A stretch of 12,858 nt of DNA from Chloroflexota bacterium (GTDB lineage Bacteria > Chloroflexota > Anaerolineae > Aggregatilineales > Phototrophicaceae). Numbering within the stretch: the stretch's first letter is position 1; every line of letters begins with the position of its first letter. Below, piece by piece: positions 1-6,370 of this stretch. Location of the stretch: contig JAEZAF010000113.1 of assembly GCA_023430545.1 (NCBI GenBank), forward strand, positions 1-12,858. Reading direction: 5' to 3'. The notes under the pieces were generated by a model. That model made no database searches. It was not told the DNA's origin and was given only the letters and a program-made list of their open reading frames with translations. Position numbers and translations under genes: made by a program.

Positions 1-1
1 C

Positions 2-118
2 AGCTTTGGCTCGTCGGGTGCGCTCAGCGGCAACGGCCTGACGGCTCTCGTCGGTGCGATACTGGGCGATGGCGCGAATCCCAATCAGGGCGCAGCGTGG
101 GTGTTCAACTTCCAGTAA
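2..118 (+). CDS. C-terminal end of an FG-GAP/integrin-like repeat protein (partial)
   Basis: Reading from base 2 gives 38 codons and then a TAA stop at 116-118. The peptide opens with a Phe-Gly pair and contains 'ALSGNGLTALVGA' followed by 'GDGANPNQGAAWVF'. This is the pattern of FG-GAP/integrin alpha-like beta-propeller repeats, whose units typically run 'FG.SVALSGDTALVGA...GANANQGSAYVF'. Such proteins are normally secreted or surface-exposed. The visible piece is the last blade, ending 'VFNFQ'. The start and the rest of the gene lie to the left of the window. It converges on the - strand hydrolase gene, and a shared hairpin terminator lies between them. The frame call is good because the pattern is continuous to the stop. 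The full function cannot be judged from one repeat. Confidence 0.7.
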   Translation, partial: SFGSSGALSGNGLTALVGAILGDGANPNQGAAWVFNFQ

Positions 119-157
119 GCATCTGCCATCATCTGATATGATCTAACATGCTAATCA

Positions 158-189
158 AAAGGGCGAGTCTGTGATCAGACTCGCCCTTT
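158..189. terminator. Bidirectional Rho-independent terminator between convergent genes
   Basis: A perfect 14-bp stem (158-171 pairs with 176-189) encloses a 4-base loop (TGAT). The stem begins with AAA and ends with TTT, so both orientations have a short U-tract: TTTGTGTTT after it on the + strand, TTTTGATT on the - strand. It lies 40 bases after the stop of the FG-GAP gene and 28 bases beyond the stop of the hydrolase gene, so it can serve both. Confidence 0.85.
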
Positions 190-216
190 GTGTTTCTGAT
201 GCTCTGATGTCTGCCC

Positions 217-3135
217 TTATACCGTATCTTCCATGTTGAGCAGGCGCTTGAACAAGCCTCTGCGCGAGACCACCGTCTCATCAGCGCTGTTACTCGCCGT
301 GCCGTTGATCAGGCTGAAGTTGACCGTCAGCGGGGTTCCGGCAGTGCCGCCGCCGTTGCTCCACTGATACGGGGTCGCGGTCAGTTTGATCGTCCCGGTG
401 GGATAATTCCACGCGTAGTAATCCGAGCCGCTGTTGCTGCCAACCGTGTAGGGGGCGGTATTCTCCACCTTATAGCGTGAGTTGCTGTTCACGCCGATGA
501 TCACGCTGCCGACCTGCGCCGGACTGGTGTTCACCCGGATGTTGATCTTGGTCGTGCCGAGCTGCGCGAGATCGAACACTGCGCCGTCATTGATCGTGCC
601 GATTTCCTTGTCGGTGTTGGCGTTGATCAGCGTAAAGCTGGTGACGCGCTGACCGCTGCCTGTATTTGTGTTCTGGGTGGCTGTCGGCGCAGGGTTCGAC
701 CCACCACTGACAATGGTAAAGTTGACTGTCAGCGGAGTGCCAGCGGTGCCGCTGCCGTTGCGCTGCTGATACGGTGTCGCTGTCAGCGTATGCGCCCCCA
801 TGCTGTAATTCCATGCCTGATAGTCCGTCCCATTATTGCCACCGAGGGCATACGGACCGTCATTTTCCACCTTATAACGGGCGTTGCCATCCAGCCGGAA
901 GACCACACTGCCGACAGGGTTCGGGCTGGTATTGGCCCGGATGTTGATTTTGGTCGTGCCGATCTGCGCCAGATCGATCACATCCCCGTTGTTGAGGGTG
1001 CGGATGTCCTGATCGTTATTGGCATTGATCAGTGTGAAGCTGGTCACACGCTGGCCGGTGGTGCTGGTAGGCACAGGCGTATTCGGCGGCTGGGTGGGCG
1101 GCTGCGTCGGTTGATTGGTCGGCGGAACCGGTGTTTTGGTCGGTTGACTTGTTGGCTGACTCGTCGGCTGAGATGTCGGCTGACTGATGGGTGGGATCGG
1201 TGTATTGGTCGGGCCGACCGTCGCCACCGCACCACCGCTCGGCGCGTTCCAGACTTCAATCGTCGAGATACGGGCCGCCGCCTTCTTGTTGACGAACGAG
1301 ACCTTGATCCTGCCGCCGACCGGGTTGACCATGAAGCCGCGCACAATACCGATATGCTTTCCCCCAGCCTGTGCGAACACATCGAAGTCCCGCAGCACCA
1401 CGGTGTCGTTGATCAGCACATCGAAGCGGCGCTGCCCGGAACCGCCTTTCTCGATTTCATCGAAGCCGAGGATCACGTATTTACGGCCAGAGCTGACCGG
1501 GATGTTATAGGTCATATACGGCGAGCTGCTGTCCCAGCGGCAGGTGCGCAGCGCTTCATCCGGCAGCCAGCTTGGCACATCCTGATGCAGGACCGGCAGC
1601 GTGCTGTTACTGGTGCCGCTGCTGCCATTGGCGATCAGCGTCGGATGCGGCTTTGCCGTTTCGTCGCGCTGCCAGTTGCCGGCGTTGGAACTATCCAGCG
1701 GGTAGACCTCTGGCCCGCCACAGTTGATACGCGCTTCCAGTTGACCGGGCTTTACGTCCCATGCCAGCGGGATTTCGATGGCGGCATTGGCAGAGTTACG
1801 CGCCGTGATGCTGACGGCGTTCTTCAGCTTCGGCGTATCGCTGCCTGAAATGCGCCCACTGACACGCCCGCTGGAATTGATGCTCAGGCCGGGGGGAAGT
1901 CCGCTGGCCGAGAAGCTGACCGCCAGCCCCTGCGGGTCCTTGTAGTTAAGCTGCATCGAGACATTATCGCCCACGGTGTGCATCTGATTGGCAGGCGGCG
2001 CGATGATAGGCGGCAGTGTCACCGACGGATGCGTAGACTGGTGATACACGATATTCGATGAGAACGCCGACGGATTGACTGTCACATAGCCGTTGGTGAA
2101 GTCGCGCCGCCATGTGCTGGCCGACTCCTGATAGTAGCGGCCCTTCGGCACACCCAGTTCCTTCAGCTTCTCGAACTGAGAGTGATGATAGTACTTGGAG
2201 TAGGGCGGCCCACCCGCACGCAGACAGGCTTTCGTGCCCATCACCAGCAGATACGAGGCGACACCGAACATCATCTTGCGTACCTGTGTAGAGTCGCCGC
2301 TGTACGCGCTGGATGCGTTAATCGGGATGACGCACCACGCTTCCTTATTGTTGGCTTCGAGGTATTCAACCTTCTGCAGGTCACGCAGCCAGCTTGATAC
2401 CGACTTCTGACCGCCGTCAGCCCACATGCTGAAGAACTCGATCATCACCAGATCCAGTTTGGCGGCGAGCTGTGCCCAGCGAGGGTAGTTTTCACCCTGA
2501 AGATTGCCGGCCAGCATCGCACCGCGCGGTCCGGTGACGGTATCGCGCATGTATTGCAGGAAGTTGAGATTGACCTGATGCCATTTATCGCTGGTGCCGT
2601 CCCCGTACTGCTGGGTGGTGATCGGGTTGCCGGTGGCAGCGGTGAAGTTGATATGCAGATTGTCGAAGAACAGGTAATCCCATCCGGCATTCCACATATA
2701 AGCGTTCAGACGGTCGCGTACGAATTCGCGATACCCGCTGTTGCCGATGTCGGTGTAGACCATCTTGCCGGTTGGGTTGGCTTCCTGCACGTATCCGCCG
2801 GACGATGTGCGCACCAGCCAGCTATTGTGATTATCGCGGATGTTGGCGAGGTCGCCGACTTCCCATCCGATGTTATTACGCTGTGGTTTCTTGCCGGTCG
2901 GTTGTGTCCCACGCGAGGAATACACGTGATTATCCACGTCGTGGATCGCGTTTTCCTTCAGATACATACCGAATTTCGATTTACTTCCAGCCGCTTTCAG
3001 GCCGTTGCGATAGCTCTCAAAGCCGCGTGTCAGCAGCCAACTGTCAATTTTCGAGGCCATATACTGCTGCGTCGCAAGGTTCGTATTGTCAGGTGGGATG
3101 AAGAAGAAGCAGTGTCTGATCAGTCGATAGCTCAT
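217..3135 (-). CDS. Modular putative glycoside hydrolase (GHL15-like) with Ig-like, malectin-like and tandem C-terminal repeats
   Basis: This 972-residue protein probably acts on or binds carbohydrate; the substrate is unknown. Residues about 5-355 resemble the hypothetical glycosyl hydrolase family GHL15, a TIM-barrel. Candidate acidic residues are D158 in 'YLFFDNL' and E233 in 'LVMIEFFS'. Residues about 375-460 look like a putative Ig (He_PIG) domain ('GLPPGLSINSSGRVSG'). Residues about 463-632 look like a malectin-type carbohydrate-binding domain ('RINCGGPEVYP'). A PT linker (638-692) leads to two repeats (694-810 and 828-944), then a basic tail. The ATG at 3133-3135 has a strong AAGGGGG site 9 bases upstream, and an in-frame stop (complement of 3160-3162) excludes a longer start. 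No signal peptide is visible, which is odd for these modules. The domain architecture is fairly sure; the enzymatic activity is inferred. Confidence 0.75.
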   Translation of the reverse strand: MSYRLIRHCFFFIPPDNTNLATQQYMASKIDSWLLTRGFESYRNGLKAAGSKSKFGMYLKENAIHDVDNHVYSSRGTQPTGKKPQRNNIGWEVGDLANIRDNHNSWLVRTSSGGYVQEANPTGKMVYTDIGNSGYREFVRDRLNAYMWNAGWDYLFFDNLHINFTAATGNPITTQQYGDGTSDKWHQVNLNFLQYMRDTVTGPRGAMLAGNLQGENYPRWAQLAAKLDLVMIEFFSMWADGGQKSVSSWLRDLQKVEYLEANNKEAWCVIPINASSAYSGDSTQVRKMMFGVASYLLVMGTKACLRAGGPPYSKYYHHSQFEKLKELGVPKGRYYQESASTWRRDFTNGYVTVNPSAFSSNIVYHQSTHPSVTLPPIIAPPANQMHTVGDNVSMQLNYKDPQGLAVSFSASGLPPGLSINSSGRVSGRISGSDTPKLKNAVSITARNSANAAIEIPLAWDVKPGQLEARINCGGPEVYPLDSSNAGNWQRDETAKPHPTLIANGSSGTSNSTLPVLHQDVPSWLPDEALRTCRWDSSSPYMTYNIPVSSGRKYVILGFDEIEKGGSGQRRFDVLINDTVVLRDFDVFAQAGGKHIGIVRGFMVNPVGGRIKVSFVNKKAAARISTIEVWNAPSGGAVATVGPTNTPIPPISQPTSQPTSQPTSQPTKTPVPPTNQPTQPPTQPPNTPVPTSTTGQRVTSFTLINANNDQDIRTLNNGDVIDLAQIGTTKINIRANTSPNPVGSVVFRLDGNARYKVENDGPYALGGNNGTDYQAWNYSMGAHTLTATPYQQRNGSGTAGTPLTVNFTIVSGGSNPAPTATQNTNTGSGQRVTSFTLINANTDKEIGTINDGAVFDLAQLGTTKINIRVNTSPAQVGSVIIGVNSNSRYKVENTAPYTVGSNSGSDYYAWNYPTGTIKLTATPYQWSNGGGTAGTPLTVNFSLINGTASNSADETVVSRRGLFKRLLNMEDTV
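304..654 (-). repeat. Second copy of the 117-residue C-terminal repeat (copy B)
   Basis: Residues 828-944 of the modular hydrolase. The copy starts 'GQRVTSFTLINAN' and ends 'GTAGTPLTVNFSLI', the same boundaries as copy A. By hand alignment about two thirds of residues match copy A without gaps. The fold is probably an Ig-like beta sandwich, judged from alternating hydrophobic strands. It is likely a binding or spacer module. Confidence 0.85.
706..1056 (-). repeat. First copy of the 117-residue C-terminal repeat (copy A)
   Basis: Residues 694-810 of the modular hydrolase. Shared blocks with copy B include 'GQRVTSFTLINAN', 'GTTKINIR', 'RYKVEN', 'LTATPYQ' and 'GTAGTPLTVNF'. A 17-residue Ser/Thr/Asn-rich linker separates the copies. 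The duplication is intragenic and old enough for about a third of the residues to have changed. Confidence 0.85.
1138..1185 (-). repeat. 12-base coding repeat, four Ser-Gln-Pro-Thr units in the PT linker
   Basis: Residues 651-666 of the hydrolase read SQPT four times in succession and are followed by irregular PT/PP units to residue 692. This is a flexible, probably glycosylatable inter-domain linker. Short tandem units of this kind can change in number by slippage. Confidence 0.85.
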
Positions 3136-3144
3136 ATGATAGTA

Positions 3145-3151
3145 CCCCCTT
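3145..3151 (-). promoter_or_regulatory. Ribosome binding site of the modular hydrolase gene
   Basis: On the - strand this reads AAGGGGG and lies 9 bases before the ATG at 3133-3135. It supports that ATG as the true start and therefore the absence of a signal peptide. Confidence 0.75.
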
Positions 3152-3170
3152 GAGCTTAGTTACGTTAACC

Positions 3171-3199
3171 GTTATAAGCGACGGAGAATATTGGGTCAA
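3171..3199 (-). promoter_or_regulatory. Sigma70-like promoter of the modular hydrolase gene
   Basis: On the - strand a TTGACC -35 box (3194-3199) is followed after exactly 17 bases by a TATAAC -10 box (3171-3176). Transcription would start near 3164, giving a leader of about 30 bases that contains the ribosome binding site. An 8-base sequence ACGTTAAC lies at the predicted start site (3162-3169) and again upstream (3253-3260), possibly as operators. Confidence 0.65.
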
Positions 3200-3214
3200 C
3201 CTTAACAAAGTACT

Positions 3215-3227
3215 AGCATTTTATGCT
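3215..3227. promoter_or_regulatory. Short palindrome upstream of the hydrolase promoter
   Basis: The sequence AGCAT-TTT-ATGCT is a perfect 5-bp inverted repeat about 16 bases upstream of the -35 box. It could be a regulator site. The stretch is AT-rich, so chance is a real alternative. Confidence 0.25.
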
Positions 3228-3472
3228 TTCTAAACGAAACAATGTTGTAATAACGTTAACTCTTTGAGGCTGAAAAGGTTCAAAATTGGTTTGATTAATG
3301 TCCGATGAGGCCAATTTTACCTAAATTTCTGCGCAATTTACGCAAAAGATACACAAAATCTGAAGAGAAGAGTTGAGTATTCATGGTGTTTCTTAATGCT
3401 TCTGAGTCAGAAAACGCTTTCATCAAGGCCTTTTTGCTGATCCGATGGGTATACATTATGACCGAACTGTTA

Positions 3473-3501
3473 TTGCCGCTGTGGTACAGAGGTGCTAAAA
3501 T
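3473..3501 (+). promoter_or_regulatory. Predicted sigma70-like promoter of the guanylate kinase-like gene
   Basis: TTGCCG (3473-3478) is separated by 17 bases from TAAAAT (3496-3501). Transcription would begin near 3508 and produce a leader of about 113 bases with hairpin potential. The rest of the 485-base divergent intergenic region (3136-3620) is AT-rich, and I see no convincing gene in it. Confidence 0.45.
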
Positions 3502-3547
3502 AAAGGGATCATCTGACCGCAATTTCCATGTCCTTTTTCATAAGTGG

Positions 3548-3566
3548 CATCCCTTAAGAGGGGATG
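3548..3566 (+). promoter_or_regulatory. Leader hairpin upstream of the guanylate kinase-like gene
   Basis: CATCCCTT (3548-3555) pairs with AGGGGATG (3559-3566), eight pairs including one G-U, around a 3-base loop. The GGGGAT part (3560-3565) can instead pair with ATCCCC at 3583-3588. There is no T-tract, so it is not a simple terminator. A regulatory role is inferred only. Confidence 0.35.
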
Positions 3567-3620
3567 ATCCTGAACTGCTCAAATCCCCATCCAGACCCGA
3601 TGAGTGAAGGGTAAACTCCA

Positions 3621-4286
3621 GTGAATTTCCAACTTCGTAACGAGCTGCGCGGCCTGATCTTCGTGATGGTAGGCCCGGGGGGTGTCGGCAAAAATACGCT
3701 GATGAAAGCCGTCATGCCCCGCCTTCAGAATCTGGGTCAGCTTCCCACCGTTACGACGCGTGAACCGCGTGCCGGTGAAGAACATGGCCGCGAACGTTTT
3801 TTTGTCGCCCCTGATGAATTCCAGCGGATGATCGAGGCCGATGATCTGGTGGAATATGAAGAAGTGACACCGGGCAAGTTCTACGGCGTGCCGCGCCGCT
3901 ATCTTGAACAGGCGCTGCGTGCAGGTCACGATCTGATCGCCGATATCGAGTATTCCGGGGCGAACAAGGTGCGTCAGGCCTACCCGGATAACGCCATCCT
4001 GATCTTCATCGCCCCGCCCGAACCGGATGTGCTGGCCGACCGCATGCGAGAACGCGGTGAAAGCCAGCAGGGGATCGATGACCGTCTGGCACGGGTACAG
4101 CGCGAGATGAGCTTCCAGAGCGCCTGCAAGTACGTCATCATCAATGAAGATGTGAACAAAGCTGCGGAAGAACTCTGCCACGTCATCCAGTCTGAACAGG
4201 CATCCCGGGATGCCTACTGGGCCGAAGTCGAGGAATTTTCGGCCCGCAGCACACAGCCCATCCGCCGGACACAGCCGCAGTCCTGA
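3621..4286 (+). CDS. Divergent guanylate kinase-like P-loop protein
   Basis: This 221-residue protein aligns by eye along its length with guanylate kinase, which phosphorylates GMP to GDP with ATP. Visible features are a P-loop at 18-26 (GPGGVGKNT), 'TTREPR' at 45-50 with both GMP-contacting Arg, 'LVEYEEV' (E78), 'FYGVP' (Y88), 'ADIE' (D108) and 'FIAPPE' at 129-134. Several substrate-contact positions differ from canonical Gmk. The P-loop lacks its second Ser (KNT instead of KST), the Tyr of 'YFFV' is Arg59, and 'YG(T/S)' is 'YGV'. The activity may therefore be altered. The C-terminal 25 residues are an extra tail. The GTG start has GAAGGG 9 bases upstream. It is the first gene of a likely operon, with ygfZ 36 bases downstream. 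A PhnN-like kinase is a less likely alternative. Confidence 0.7.
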   Translation: MNFQLRNELRGLIFVMVGPGGVGKNTLMKAVMPRLQNLGQLPTVTTREPRAGEEHGRERFFVAPDEFQRMIEADDLVEYEEVTPGKFYGVPRRYLEQALRAGHDLIADIEYSGANKVRQAYPDNAILIFIAPPEPDVLADRMRERGESQQGIDDRLARVQREMSFQSACKYVIINEDVNKAAEELCHVIQSEQASRDAYWAEVEEFSARSTQPIRRTQPQS

Positions 4287-4322
4287 ACCGTCAACCAACA
4301 TCTATCAATCATCGGGGCAGTG

Positions 4323-5435
4323 ATGCTCAACACCGATCTCAGAAATTTTCACCATGCCAGCGGCGCAAAAGTAGCCGATGACGGCATCCCGCTGACTTAC
4401 AGCGATGTCGCACAGGAATATCAGGCCGCGCTGCACAGCGTCGTGCTGCTGGATCGTTCCCACGAGGCGCGTCTGCGTCTCAGCGGTAAAACCCGCGCCG
4501 AGTTCCTTCAGCGCATGTCCACCAACGATATGCGCAATCTCTCCACCGACATTGGCCGACCGACCATTTTTACTTCGCCTATCGGGCGTGTGATCGACCG
4601 TGTGTGGGTTTTCCACACCCATGCGGATCATCTGACGCTGTTCGGTGGTCCGGGCCGAATCGACGCGCTGACGAACCTGCTGCGCCGTCAGATCTTCTTC
4701 GGTGATGATGTTCAGCTTGAAAGTCTGCAAGCATCCACCGCACAGTTCGCGCTGCACGGTCCTGCTGCCGACGCGGTGATAAGTGCTCTGCACAGCCCCG
4801 CCACAGATTTCGCGGTCGGACAGGGCGCGGCGGTCTCGATTGCTGGTGCAGAGGTCTATATCGCCCGTCGCAAGCCGTACACCGGCGCACACTGGATGCT
4901 GATGGTTCCAGCGGCGCAGGCGGCGGAGGTCTGGCAGGCGGTGCTTTCCGCCGGAAAACCCTTCGGGCTTATTCCCGCCGGATCACTGACCTATAACACG
5001 CTGCGGATTCGGGCTGGCCGTCCCGGTTTTGGGCGCGAACTGACCGAGGATTTCATTCCGCTTGAACTCGGCCTGTGGGATGAAGTGAACTTCAGTAAAG
5101 GCTGCTACACCGGCCAGGAGATCATCGCCCGCATGGAAAGCCGTGGACGCCTCGCCCGGACAATTGTCACGCTGAAGCTGCCCGCAGCCGTGAATCCACC
5201 AGCCGATCTGATGTCTGAAGGAAAGCGCATCGGTGTGCTGACCAGCAGTGTCACCGCACCAGATGGTGAAGTGTTCGGCATCGGCCTTGTGAAGCCATCC
5301 GCCGCCCGCCTCGGGCAGACGCTGTCGCTGGCTGGCGGCGTGATTGCGACGATCACCGCGCTGCCGGGTGTCCAGCCGCCGCAGCTTCAGGATGAGAGCG
5401 AACTCCAGAGTCAGCAAAATCAGCAAGATAGCTGA
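4323..5435 (+). CDS. ygfZ: YgfZ/GcvT-like tetrahydrofolate-binding protein
   Basis: The 370-residue protein belongs to the YgfZ/IBA57 branch of the aminomethyltransferase (GcvT) fold. In E. coli YgfZ uses folate to help assemble or repair certain Fe-S enzymes such as the tRNA methylthiotransferase MiaB. The hallmark motif KGCYTGQE is intact at 259-266, with the family's conserved Cys at 261. It is preceded by 'FIPLELGLWDEVNFS', the usual family context. The N-terminal half carries the folate-binding fold ('VVLLDRSHEARLRLSGKTRAEFLQ'). The C-terminal part is the usual small barrel, followed by a Gln-rich tail. The ATG at 4323 is preferred over the adjacent GTG at 4320 because GGGGC then sits about 5 bases upstream. 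It is probably co-transcribed with the kinase-like gene before it and the toxin-antitoxin pair after it. Confidence 0.85.
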   Translation: MLNTDLRNFHHASGAKVADDGIPLTYSDVAQEYQAALHSVVLLDRSHEARLRLSGKTRAEFLQRMSTNDMRNLSTDIGRPTIFTSPIGRVIDRVWVFHTHADHLTLFGGPGRIDALTNLLRRQIFFGDDVQLESLQASTAQFALHGPAADAVISALHSPATDFAVGQGAAVSIAGAEVYIARRKPYTGAHWMLMVPAAQAAEVWQAVLSAGKPFGLIPAGSLTYNTLRIRAGRPGFGRELTEDFIPLELGLWDEVNFSKGCYTGQEIIARMESRGRLARTIVTLKLPAAVNPPADLMSEGKRIGVLTSSVTAPDGEVFGIGLVKPSAARLGQTLSLAGGVIATITALPGVQPPQLQDESELQSQQNQQDS

Positions 5436-5457
5436 GAACACAGGTGAGGAGCTTCCT

Positions 5458-5808
5458 ATGACGCTGAATGATCTTTATCCCCTCGTTGACGAGTTATCAG
5501 GCGACGACCTTGAAATCCTGGCTGATTATATCGACCAGCGGCGCTTGTCGCAGTACACCACACAACAGCGTATTCAGATGATCGATCAGCAGATTGCCCA
5601 ACTCGGTAAGGAACCGACACCAGAGCAGATTAAGGAGATCAGTGAAGCAATAGATGATTTAGGTGAACGGCGTAATGCTCCACTCGATATTGAGGAGTTG
5701 AAGCAGATCTTCGCGCACCTGCGCGAAGGTTTCACCGAGAAGGATCTGGAAGACCTCGAATGGGCGATGAATGTGGAATACATCGAACCCTTGGATGATA
5801 ATGAATGA
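5458..5808 (+). CDS. Putative antitoxin of a VapBC-like toxin-antitoxin pair
   Basis: This 116-residue, strongly acidic and mostly helical protein has no family I recognise with confidence. Position defines its likely role: its TGA stop overlaps the ATG of a PIN-domain toxin (ATGA, 5805-5808), the usual antitoxin-first arrangement. The N-terminus ('LVDELSGDDLEILADYIDQRR', about 9-29) resembles helical segments in small chromosomal antitoxins of similar layout. Residues 30-75 are a Gln/Glu-rich helix. The C-terminal 40 residues contain Phe/Leu positions in an acidic setting and may bind the toxin. I see no AbrB, ribbon-helix-helix, Phd or helix-turn-helix signature. The start is set by a strong AGGTGAGGA site ending 7 bases before the ATG. 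It begins 22 bases after ygfZ, with no terminator between. It could also be an unrelated small protein. Confidence 0.6.
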   Translation: MTLNDLYPLVDELSGDDLEILADYIDQRRLSQYTTQQRIQMIDQQIAQLGKEPTPEQIKEISEAIDDLGERRNAPLDIEELKQIFAHLREGFTEKDLEDLEWAMNVEYIEPLDDNE

Positions 5809-6197
5809 ACTTTGTTGTCGATACCAATATCATCACAGCATTCATCAAAGGTGAAGCACCCGTACTAAATCAATTTGAGATACATCGCGATGACACGGTC
5901 TATCTGTGCCAGCCTGTGTACTATGAGTCGATGCGTGGCCTGTTATGGAAGAATTCGACTTCAGGTATCTTAACGCTGCAAAGGCTCCGTCTCAGGCTAG
6001 GTTGGATTGAACTTCTAGATGACGACTGGGATCTTTCATCGAGTTTATGGGCTGAGATGGTAAGCAAAGGCCGACATCTATCCGATGTTGATCTGCTGAT
6101 TGCTGCCATTGCCATCCGCCTTGATGCGGTCGTTGTGACGGCAGATGACGATTTCGATGCCCTACCTGTCCGCCGTGAAAACTGGCGTCAGCCCTGA
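5805..6197 (+). CDS. vapC: PIN-domain ribonuclease toxin, VapC-like
   Basis: The 130-residue protein has the complete acidic set of PIN-domain RNases. These are D6 in 'VVDTNI', E41 in 'YYESMRG', D96 in 'SDVDLLIAA' and D114/D116 in 'VTADDDFD'. In VapC toxins these residues bind Mg2+ or Mn2+ and cleave RNA, often tRNA or rRNA; the target here is unknown. The length matches single-domain VapC proteins. The start codon overlaps the antitoxin stop by four bases, so translation is probably coupled. The gene and its antitoxin look more AT-rich than ygfZ upstream, which suggests acquisition by transfer. A strong terminator follows 20 bases after the stop. The fold call is confident; the toxin role rests on the paired gene. 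Confidence 0.85.
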   Translation: MNFVVDTNIITAFIKGEAPVLNQFEIHRDDTVYLCQPVYYESMRGLLWKNSTSGILTLQRLRLRLGWIELLDDDWDLSSSLWAEMVSKGRHLSDVDLLIAAIAIRLDAVVVTADDDFDALPVRRENWRQP

Positions 6198-6217
6198 AAG
6201 CGATAGCGAACCACTCA

Positions 6218-6263
6218 AAAAACGCGGAGAATCACTGGCAAAGTTCAGCGACTCCGCGTTTTT
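6218..6263 (+). terminator. Rho-independent terminator after the toxin gene
   Basis: A perfect 12-bp stem (AAAAACGCGGAG at 6218-6229 with CTCCGCGTTTTT at 6252-6263) encloses a 22-base loop. The T-run lies in the 3' arm. It ends the operon that starts at 3621. Confidence 0.8.
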
Positions 6264-6334
6264 GATTCCCTGCGTTGTTTACCGCCATTGGTTAATCATC
6301 AGACAACCGTATAGTGCGTGCACCGTGCTTCCCC

Positions 6335-6340
6335 TACAAT
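6335..6340 (+). promoter_or_regulatory. -10 box of the beta-propeller protein gene
   Basis: TACAAT lies 30 bases before the ATG. No good -35 box is visible at 16-18 bases. The predicted start near 6347 leaves a 24-base leader containing the AGGAG ribosome binding site at 6359-6363. Confidence 0.45.
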
Positions 6341-6370
6341 AGGCGCAGGACATCAGACAGGAGTAGATCG

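Noticed and set aside
1138..1185. Short regular repeats as a possible CRISPR or satellite array
   Set aside because: The 12-base units are coding (Ser-Gln-Pro-Thr) inside a proline-rich linker, with no spacers.
790..1848. Long + strand open frame of 352 codons
   Set aside because: It is antisense to the modular hydrolase. The translation is rich in Arg, His and Asp without domain patterns, and the opposite strand has clear domains across the whole stretch.
3295..3607. Small open frames on both strands in the divergent intergenic region (3295-3522 on -, 3383-3607 on +)
   Set aside because: No ribosome binding sites, no domain patterns and AT-rich context. The + strand one overlaps the predicted promoter and leader of the kinase-like gene.
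5344..5457. Upstream extension of the antitoxin gene
   Set aside because: It overlaps the end of ygfZ and lacks a ribosome binding site, whereas the ATG at 5458 has a very strong one.
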